Positions 1 through 7,155 of a stretch of DNA of 18,375 nucleotides are shown one piece after another. How positions within the stretch are numbered: the stretch's first letter is position 1; the number at the start of each line of letters is the position of its first letter. The DNA comes from Burkholderiales bacterium (GTDB lineage Bacteria > Pseudomonadota > Gammaproteobacteria > Burkholderiales > Usitatibacteraceae), in the NCBI GenBank assembly GCA_025350945.1, contig JANXWW010000024.1:1-18375 (forward strand), read 5' to 3'. The translations under genes and the position numbers were made by a program. Under the pieces are notes generated by a model, which was not told the DNA's origin, searched no databases, and worked only from the letters and a program-made list of their open reading frames with translations.

Positions 1-600
1 TTTGCGATCAATGTTTTTATCGCATTTTTGCCTTGTGCGGCACTCGCGTTTTTATTCAACAAAGCGATCAAGGCGGTATTGTTCAAGCCCGTTCCGGTGG
101 CACTCGCGTTTATTGTTGGCGGCATTATTATTTTATTTGCCGAACGCTGGTACAAGCGTCGCGAGGCAAATGGGATTTCACCGCGCATTGAAACGGTCGA
201 CCAGATGAACTGGCAGGACGCCTTGAAAGTTGGCATCGCACAGTGCGCGGCGCTGTTTCCGGGCATGTCACGTTCGGGCTCAACGATTATTGGCGGCATG
301 TTCTTTGGCTTTTCACGCCGATGCGTGACCGAATTTACGTTCTATCTGGCCATTCCCACTCTGTTTGCAGCAACTGTTTATTCGCTGTGGAAGGATCGCG
401 CCCTTCTTTCAGCGGCTGACCTGCCCATGTTTGGCGTCGGCTTCGTGGCGGCGTTTTTGAGCGCATTTATTGTGGTGCGCTGGTTGATTCGTTATGTGAG
501 CACGCATGATTTTACGATCTTTGCGTGGTATCGAATCGTGTTTGGAATAGTTGTTTTAGCAACGTCGTATCTGGGCTTGGTGAGCTGGTCGACAACGTAA
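1..600 (+). CDS. uppP: Undecaprenyl-diphosphatase UppP/BacA, 3' part (5' end outside window)
   Basis: An integral inner-membrane phosphatase that converts undecaprenyl diphosphate to the monophosphate carrier used for peptidoglycan and other envelope polymers; loss raises bacitracin sensitivity. Reading frame 1 is open from the first base to TAA at 598-600, giving about 199 residues of a protein usually near 270, so the start and the first conserved acidic motif lie upstream. Visible are several hydrophobic helices, the family signature PGMSRSGSTI (encoded around 259-288) carrying the catalytic Arg/Ser region, then TEFTFYLAIP and a final hydrophobic helix. A TTG at 28 is an internal codon, not a start. 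The gene converges on chpA and ends 16 bp before a strong terminator stem. Identification is firm from the signature motif and membrane pattern. Confidence 0.93.
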   Translation, partial: FAINVFIAFLPCAALAFLFNKAIKAVLFKPVPVALAFIVGGIIILFAERWYKRREANGISPRIETVDQMNWQDALKVGIAQCAALFPGMSRSGSTIIGGMFFGFSRRCVTEFTFYLAIPTLFAATVYSLWKDRALLSAADLPMFGVGFVAAFLSAFIVVRWLIRYVSTHDFTIFAWYRIVFGIVVLATSYLGLVSWSTT

Positions 601-616
601 GCTGATGACAAAATTG

Positions 617-654
617 CACAATAAAAAACCGGCCTCTGCCGGTTTTTTATTGTG
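617..654. terminator. Bidirectional rho-independent terminator between uppP and chpA
   Basis: A perfect 17-bp inverted repeat (arms 617-633 and 638-654) encloses a CTCT loop. The GC core CCGGC/GCCGG is flanked by A6 on the left and T6 on the right, so both strands have a stem followed by a U-tract. It lies 16 bp after the uppP stop and 24 bp before the chpA stop, and serves both convergent genes. Confidence 0.93.
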
Positions 655-677
655 ATGTTTATCGCGTTTTAATTCGC

Positions 678-3600
678 TTAATTCAATTTCTCTGCCGTGA
701 TGTGTTTGGTGAACGAACGGATCATCGCGAGCAACTGTTCTTCCTGATAGGGCTTGCCCATGTATTCATTCACGCCCAATTCCATCGCGCGGTTGCGGTG
801 TTTATCCGCTGTACGTGAGGTAATCATGATGATCGGAATATCACGCGCCTTTGCATCGGCGCGCACGTTGCGAGCAAATTCAAATCCATCCATGCGCGGC
901 ATTTCGATATCGAGCAGAATAATGTCAGGCTGAATATCCTGCAATTGCTGTAGGCCGTCCACGCCGTCTTTAGCGGTCGCGACTTCAAAGCCTTCGCGGA
1001 TCAGCATGCGGCTGGTAATTTTGCGCACGGTCAATGAATCATCCACCACCATCACCAGCGGAATAGTCCGCGCAAGTGTTGGCACATCTTCCTTAATGAA
1101 GCCACCTTCGTCGAACATATTGGCGGCAATGGTTTCGGCAAGGGATGCGCCCTTCATGAGTTCTGCTTCAACGACCGGCGCTGTATCTGATATAACCAAC
1201 ACACCAGCCATTGCTGATGCTGATTTTTCGAGGGCCTGGGTGTCACCCGCTAGGCCGCTCACCGCTTTTTCAACTTTCACCGTTGCCGCTTCGCGGAATA
1301 CAAGCTGCACGGGATTCAGGATCAAAATAACCTGGCCTGATCCCATCACCGTCGCACCTGCCACACCTACCAAGCGCGCGAGTTGTGGACCAATGTTTTT
1401 CACCACAATCTCGCGATTGCCGATAATTTCATCGACCTGTACGGCCGCGCGTTGCTGACCACTCTTGGCGAGGATTACGGAGGCTTTTCGCTGCGCGGAA
1501 ATCGTGGGCTTGCCACCCAACATGGCTTCCATCGAGCGCAACGGATATTTATTGCCTTTCCAATCAATTTCGTTCAACTCAAGCAACGGTTCGTAACGCT
1601 TGCCTTTGTATTCCTGAACCTGCTCGATCATGACGGACGGAATCGCGTAGGTCGTATCGTTCACCACCACCATCACTGCTTGCGTCACCGCGAGTGTCAG
1701 CGGTAGTGCGATGGTGAAGGATGTGCCACGGCCTGGTGTGGAGCTGATGTCAATACGCCCGCCGAGCGATACGATCTCGCTGCGAACCACGTCCATGCCA
1801 ACACCGCGACCGGAGATTTGCGTGACTTCATTCGCGGTGGAGAATCCCGCCATGAAAATATATTGGGTAAGCTGCGCATCGCTCACCTCATCATTCGCGG
1901 CAAGCAGACCTTGCTGAATGGCTTTTTCGCGAATCCGTTCGAAATTCAAACCACCGCCATCGTCAGATAGCGTCAACATAATTTCATTACCGGCCTGACG
2001 CGCATCGATGGTAATTTCACCGATTTCCGATTTGCCTTTGGCGGCGCGCTCATGCGGCATTTCCAGTCCATGCGAAACCGCGTTGCGCAATAAATGTTCA
2101 AACGGCCCCGTGATTTTTTCGAGCACCGAACGGTCAATCTCTACGCGGACACCACGAAATTCTAGGTTGGCTTTTTTATCCAGCTCTTTTGCGGTCTGCC
2201 GCACCAGTCGATAAAAACGATCCTGCAAATTACCCAGCGGCACCAGACGCACGCCCATCAAGCCCTGTTGCAGATCTCGATTCAAACGAGCCTGTTGCAG
2301 CAATGCTGCTTCGGTTTCATCGATGTTTGAATTCAGGGATTGTTGCAGCGTTACCACGTCATTCAGGCTTTCCGCCAGGAATCGTGTGATCTCCTGCATG
2401 CGCGAAAAACGGTCAAATTCCAGCGGATCAAATTCAGCGCCCAACTCTTGTTGCTCCTTGGTGCGCGACTGAATCTGCGTTTCCGCCTGAATTTCAATTT
2501 CACGAAGCTGCACTTTCATGCGGCCCACGTTTTCGGAGAGCTCGATTAACGCGCGTTTGAACGCGATCATTTCCAGGTCAATTCGCGAACGCGCAATCGC
2601 CAGCTCGCCGGCCTCATTTACGAAGCGGTCAATCATGTCGGCATTTACACGCATTAATGCCTGACGCTCGCGCCCTTCAAGTTTTTCGCCTTCAGCCACG
2701 ATTTCGGCACGCGCCGCCGCCATTTTCGCCATCGGCGCGGGCAACTGTTCAGAAACATGAACCGCGACGGGAATTTCAATGGGTGCCGCGAGCTCACCTT
2801 TGGCAATACGATCCAGCGCGGAATTGAAACGATCCAAACCTTCATCAATCTTGTCGAACTTGGCCGTGGGCGGTACTGGCTCCCGCTCCATTTCGATAAT
2901 GTCAGTTTCCATCACGTGCGCAAGCTCACCCAGGCGCATTAGGCCTGCCATACGCGCTGAACCTTTGAGCGTATGCAGGTGGCGCGCAAGCTCGGTAACA
3001 GGCGCATGGTTCACTGGCGCAGCACGCCAGCGACGCAACGCGTCACCAACTTGCGGCACAATTTCCTGTGCCTCTTCGAGGAAGATCGGCAACAAATCCG
3101 GATCAATATCATCCTGCACCGTGCGTCGGTCACGACCTGATTCAAATTGCTGGGTTGATGTAGCGGCAATAACTGAATCAGTAATCGGCAGCACACTAGT
3201 GGCTGATGCTTGTGCTGTGACTTTGGCCGCTCCGGCTTTAGCCGCTTCAACTCTCGCCGCCTCGACTCTCGCCGCCTCAATTCTCGCCGCTTCATTTTTC
3301 TCAGCTTCGACCCTTGCCGCTCCAACCTTCGCAGCTTCGGCTTTGGCCGCTTCCACTTTGGCCGCTTCAACTTTAGCTGTCTCAATTCTGGTGGCTTCAA
3401 TTTTCTCGGCTTCAATTCTTGCAGCCTCGACCTTTGCAGCTTCAATTCTGGTGGCTTCGACTTTCTCAGCCTCAATCCTCGCGGCTTCAACTCTGGCCGC
3501 TTCGATTCTGGCGGCTTCGGCTTTTTCAGCCTCAATTTTCTCAGTTTCAACTCGGGCAGCTTCAACTTTCGCCGCTTCTGTAGCATCTGCTGCCGCTTTT

Positions 3601-6600
3601 GCTGCGACTAAATCTGCCGCAACAGTTGGCTCAGATACTACAGATGGCTCATCAAAGAAATCAAAGTCATCTGAATAATCGTTGGCGACACGCTTGTTAC
3701 CCACATTGTTGTCGACATGCAACGGCGCGACCGGGAGCGGTGGCGGTACGGCGGGCAACGAATTTTCAATTTCCGGGATAACCAGCAATTTCTGGGTTAT
3801 CTTCAGCGGCTTCGATGTATTGGTACCTTCACCAATGCGCCTTGCGTAAGCAAATTCAGTACGTAAATCTTTTAGCTCTTGTTCCAGATCGGGACGCGGC
3901 GTTGGCGAATCATGGCTGATTAGTCCACGCACCATCGTTGATAACGCTTCCACGCTTTGACCAGTCACCGACAGACGACGCGGAGTCCAGGATGGTGGAA
4001 CATCGATGGCATCTTGCAGCCATTTTTCGAGTGCGTGAGCCACATCAGCAATCATCATAAAGCCCGTCGTGCGTGACGAACTGGTGAGCGTGTGGGCAGC
4101 GCGCATAAACTCGTGCGAAACCGGACGCAATGCATTCGACTCAAGTAAAAACATTTCGTTCTCGAGTGTTGCAATATGCATTTTGGCTTCTTCGATATAA
4201 ATCTCGAAGAAAGGTGCCGGGATGGATACCGAGCCGATGTGAATTTCCGGAGGGCTGACAGGCGTGAGTGCCAGGCTGTCATCTACAGCAATAATTTCTT
4301 CGGGTTGATCAATCGATGCTGGTAATGGTGGTGGCGTTAGATGATCACCCAGCACGAGATCGTCGGCAAGCGCTGCGGCCACTGGAGCGACGGACTCAAT
4401 CTTGTCATCTGGCGCAGCTTCTGCAGTTGCACTCAAGTCAAGCGATGGCAAATCAAAGTCTGCCAGACTGCGCTCAGCAATAATTGGTGCAACTGGATCA
4501 GCAACCAACGATGTTACGACCTGATCAACTTGAGCTTGCTGCACTTGCGGCAACTGAACTTCTTTATCGTTCTTGATTAAATCAGCCATGCGCGCAATTT
4601 CTGCGCCATCAATCTTGGCCAGGCCTGATTGTTGCAATTGCCCTACCCACTCACCGAATGTTTTCGAGGTGTAGTCGATAAAAAGCATGAGGCTTGGCGA
4701 CGCGGGCCTTTCGTCTTTTAACCACTTGTTCAATGCCTGCTCGCAATTCCACGCCACTTCACCCAGATCGTTCAGCCCGACCATGCGGCCCGAACCCTTC
4801 AGTGTGTGATAGCCGCGACGGATTGTGGTCAGCGATTCCCGCTCATGCGGGTTAAAACGTATTACATCAAGATTTTCGCGAATCGTTTCTACAACTTCGC
4901 TTGCCTCTTCTAAAAAAATCTCCAGCAACTCCTGGTCAACTTCTGACGATGGCGCATTAATTAATTGCACAGTTTGCTGGGCAGGTGTTGCGGCTGGTTT
5001 TTGCGGGGCAATATCGTGCAGCGCTTCGCTCATCCCGACTTTCATCGGATCAAATGTGGCATTAATTGCTTTAAGCGCTTCTTCGCTGGACTTGGCGGAT
5101 TTCGTATCTGCAATCAGTTCAGCTTCCTGCTTCAATTCTTTAACCGCATCTCGCAGCTGGTCACGGGTCGTGGTGGCCTCAGGCTGGTGTTTCCAGTCTT
5201 CATACAAGGCTTGAACTTTCTGCTTGGCAACGTCCACATCACCTGCGGTAACGGGTGACTTGAGCATGCTTTGTTCAGCCTCAACGGGTTTCGTGGCGAG
5301 ACCAAAACGAATTAGCGCGGGCAACAGTATCGTTCGAGGATCGGTAGCACCCTGTTGAAGCGCAGTCACATAAAGACCGAGCGCGGAAATACCTTCCGCG
5401 AGGCTTTCTGCATCATCGCCAACACCACGCATGGCACCTGATGCAAATTGTGAGACGCGCTCTCGCAGAACTTGGTTGAGACCAGCCGCCTCGTCGAGTT
5501 CGAGAATCGACAATGCACCCTGAATTTGCGAAAACAGCGGCAACAGCGGTGAAAGCTCGCCTGTGCGGCTCGGATCGCGGAAGTAATTATCCAGCGCCGT
5601 CTCGATGGTGGTGAGATTGACTTGCACCTCTTGCCCAACCTGGAATATCAACATTCGCTCTTGCGCGCGTTTGGTGATGTCATCCATGAGCGGGTTGGCG
5701 GAAGGATCAAGTGCCGGGAGCATTGTTCCTGCCAATGCGCCTTTCACCCGTACCGTAACGCTTGCCACTTGCGGCGCAAAATCGGCTGACAAGCGGAAAT
5801 AATTTTCAAGCGACGATTCAGCAAACAACAGTGCCGTGGCCACTTCCAGGCCTTGCGATTCGGTCAATGCGGTTGCCGACTTTCGCAAGTGCGCTCCAGC
5901 AGTCGCGATAATTTGCAATAGTTGCGTAAGGTCTTTATTGGGCTGTTGTGTTGATTCCAGCGCAAGCGCCTCGCTGTCGATACTGAACGGCTCCAGAGCA
6001 GGCCGATTGCCGGTCGTGAATTTAAGCCAGTGATCTTTTATGACCTGTAGTCGCTCACGCATGCCGCGAAGAACAGTTTTGAGCTGATCATCAGCCGCAG
6101 TGTCCCGATTCGAATCGGGCAGCGCGAGCAGCTCATCCAATCGATACAGCTCTCTAATTTTTTTCAGTCGTTCCGTTTGCACTTTTGATTTGCCAATCAC
6201 CAGCAGCAAATCGCGGAACAATTTTTCTGGAACTTTTTGTACGCCTTCAATCAGCAGCTTGATCTGTTGATCAATCTTGCCGAAAAGCTGCACGGCGAGC
6301 GCTCCTGCGTCAGCAGGGTTACTCGCGATTGCATCAAAAAAGCCACTTGCGGTATACCAAAATGAGCGGGTCGGCGACGTCACCTGAAGCGCTTCGATAG
6401 CCAATGTAGCATTGCGCATTTCCCGTGCTCCGCCCGACAAATCCTTGTCGCGAAGCAGTTTTAACAATCCCGTTTGATACATGCTGCGGCGATGCTTGAT
6501 TGCCGCAACCATTGCATCCGACTTCGGTAGTGCGATGGTGTCTTCAGGCATCGGGATCGCCACTGACAAATCGGGCGAAAACAAATCACTCTCGGCGGCA

Positions 6601-7010
6601 TCAGTGGCACCACGCGCTTTGTTTACCGCCAGATAGGCGGCAGCCAGCATCATGGGCTGATCTGCCTCGCCCGCCATGAGGTTATCAAGATAAGCAGACA
6701 AACTGGCCGTTGCGCTTTTGACGGCGGCAATACGTGAGGCAGCTTCGCCGCGCGCATCCGGGTTTTCAAATGTGGCAACCAGCTTTTCAATCTCTTCATT
6801 GAATCGGGTGGCGGCACCCAGCGCTACCATCGATAGTGCACCCGTGACCTGGTGCAAATGGGTTGCGATATATTTGATCGACTTCACGTCTCCAGGCTCA
6901 GCCGTGAGCACGTCAAGATGCGAGCGGGCCTCGGACAGCGAATGCTCAATCTCGGTTTTGACCCATGAGAGTGGGCCAACATCAAAGGTGGCTTTTGGGT
7001 TAGAGGACAT
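678..7010 (-). CDS. chpA: ChpA/PilL-type hybrid chemotaxis histidine kinase of the type IV pilus system
   Basis: A cytoplasmic CheA-like kinase of 2110 residues that should take signals from PilJ via PilI and phosphorylate PilG and PilH. In order: a degenerate N-terminal HPt (LHQVTGAL, H53); a long helical region with a second degenerate site where Ser494 sits at the His position (SQIQGALS); HPt with H735 (YHTLKGSGRM); HPt with H973 (AHTLTSSSR); a 24-unit pentapeptide repeat, 1145-1264; HPt with H1346 (HTLKGSARM); helical dimerisation region about 1450-1600; HATPase with N-box HLLRNAVSHG (1639-1648), DDGGG (1683-1687) and GRGVGMD (1734-1740); CheW domain about 1768-1905; receiver 1984-2100 with D1990/D1991, phospho-acceptor D2034, T2064 and K2086. 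Pseudomonas aeruginosa ChpA, about 2,470 residues with more HPt modules, is the model. Start is the ATG at 7010, with no clear ribosome site. It lies 145 bp downstream of pilJ with no obvious terminator between them. Confidence 0.93.
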   Translation of the reverse strand: MSSNPKATFDVGPLSWVKTEIEHSLSEARSHLDVLTAEPGDVKSIKYIATHLHQVTGALSMVALGAATRFNEEIEKLVATFENPDARGEAASRIAAVKSATASLSAYLDNLMAGEADQPMMLAAAYLAVNKARGATDAAESDLFSPDLSVAIPMPEDTIALPKSDAMVAAIKHRRSMYQTGLLKLLRDKDLSGGAREMRNATLAIEALQVTSPTRSFWYTASGFFDAIASNPADAGALAVQLFGKIDQQIKLLIEGVQKVPEKLFRDLLLVIGKSKVQTERLKKIRELYRLDELLALPDSNRDTAADDQLKTVLRGMRERLQVIKDHWLKFTTGNRPALEPFSIDSEALALESTQQPNKDLTQLLQIIATAGAHLRKSATALTESQGLEVATALLFAESSLENYFRLSADFAPQVASVTVRVKGALAGTMLPALDPSANPLMDDITKRAQERMLIFQVGQEVQVNLTTIETALDNYFRDPSRTGELSPLLPLFSQIQGALSILELDEAAGLNQVLRERVSQFASGAMRGVGDDAESLAEGISALGLYVTALQQGATDPRTILLPALIRFGLATKPVEAEQSMLKSPVTAGDVDVAKQKVQALYEDWKHQPEATTTRDQLRDAVKELKQEAELIADTKSAKSSEEALKAINATFDPMKVGMSEALHDIAPQKPAATPAQQTVQLINAPSSEVDQELLEIFLEEASEVVETIRENLDVIRFNPHERESLTTIRRGYHTLKGSGRMVGLNDLGEVAWNCEQALNKWLKDERPASPSLMLFIDYTSKTFGEWVGQLQQSGLAKIDGAEIARMADLIKNDKEVQLPQVQQAQVDQVVTSLVADPVAPIIAERSLADFDLPSLDLSATAEAAPDDKIESVAPVAAALADDLVLGDHLTPPPLPASIDQPEEIIAVDDSLALTPVSPPEIHIGSVSIPAPFFEIYIEEAKMHIATLENEMFLLESNALRPVSHEFMRAAHTLTSSSRTTGFMMIADVAHALEKWLQDAIDVPPSWTPRRLSVTGQSVEALSTMVRGLISHDSPTPRPDLEQELKDLRTEFAYARRIGEGTNTSKPLKITQKLLVIPEIENSLPAVPPPLPVAPLHVDNNVGNKRVANDYSDDFDFFDEPSVVSEPTVAADLVAAKAAADATEAAKVEAARVETEKIEAEKAEAARIEAARVEAARIEAEKVEATRIEAAKVEAARIEAEKIEATRIETAKVEAAKVEAAKAEAAKVGAARVEAEKNEAARIEAARVEAARVEAAKAGAAKVTAQASATSVLPITDSVIAATSTQQFESGRDRRTVQDDIDPDLLPIFLEEAQEIVPQVGDALRRWRAAPVNHAPVTELARHLHTLKGSARMAGLMRLGELAHVMETDIIEMEREPVPPTAKFDKIDEGLDRFNSALDRIAKGELAAPIEIPVAVHVSEQLPAPMAKMAAARAEIVAEGEKLEGRERQALMRVNADMIDRFVNEAGELAIARSRIDLEMIAFKRALIELSENVGRMKVQLREIEIQAETQIQSRTKEQQELGAEFDPLEFDRFSRMQEITRFLAESLNDVVTLQQSLNSNIDETEAALLQQARLNRDLQQGLMGVRLVPLGNLQDRFYRLVRQTAKELDKKANLEFRGVRVEIDRSVLEKITGPFEHLLRNAVSHGLEMPHERAAKGKSEIGEITIDARQAGNEIMLTLSDDGGGLNFERIREKAIQQGLLAANDEVSDAQLTQYIFMAGFSTANEVTQISGRGVGMDVVRSEIVSLGGRIDISSTPGRGTSFTIALPLTLAVTQAVMVVVNDTTYAIPSVMIEQVQEYKGKRYEPLLELNEIDWKGNKYPLRSMEAMLGGKPTISAQRKASVILAKSGQQRAAVQVDEIIGNREIVVKNIGPQLARLVGVAGATVMGSGQVILILNPVQLVFREAATVKVEKAVSGLAGDTQALEKSASAMAGVLVISDTAPVVEAELMKGASLAETIAANMFDEGGFIKEDVPTLARTIPLVMVVDDSLTVRKITSRMLIREGFEVATAKDGVDGLQQLQDIQPDIILLDIEMPRMDGFEFARNVRADAKARDIPIIMITSRTADKHRNRAMELGVNEYMGKPYQEEQLLAMIRSFTKHITAEKLN
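3219..3578 (-). repeat. 24 tandem 15-bp units inside chpA encoding an EAA(R/K)(I/V) helix
   Basis: These are residues 1145-1264 of ChpA: 24 consecutive pentapeptides close to E-A-A-R/K-V/I, with variants such as EAEKI, EATRI, ETAKV and GAARV. On the plus strand the 15-bp unit reads approximately GCCGCTTCAACTCTC. Units vary by a few bases, so the array is old or under selection on the protein rather than freshly expanded. A five-residue period does not fit a coiled-coil heptad. A single charged Ala-rich helix like the TolA stalk is the likely fold (inference). Confidence 0.95.
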
Positions 7011-7155
7011 TGTAGTTGGGTCTAGAGTCTGAACTGATCAATTGGCCGAAGTTTCGGTGCAAAATTATTTGGTACGCATATCTGGCGCAGATAAGTCGCG
7101 TGTGTTGCATGCAGATTAAAAAACCGAATGCAGCACGACGCGAATACTTGAGCCT

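Noticed and set aside
28..600. A complete short uppP starting at TTG 28
   Set aside because: The frame is open to base 1 and encodes typical UppP sequence before the TTG; the true start is outside the window.
3219..3578. CRISPR-like array
   Set aside because: Units are contiguous 15-bp coding repeats without spacers, in frame within ChpA.
3011..3586. A 191-residue Lys/Arg/Pro-rich minus-strand frame overlapping chpA
   Set aside because: Out-of-frame reading of the same repeat; composition is an artefact of the 15-bp unit.
2779..3678. A 299-residue plus-strand open frame rich in Ala/Ser/Thr, antisense to chpA
   Set aside because: It is the mirror of the ChpA pentapeptide repeat: a 15-bp repeat without stops keeps several frames open. 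No motif, no ribosome site, and the opposite strand encodes clear HPt domains.
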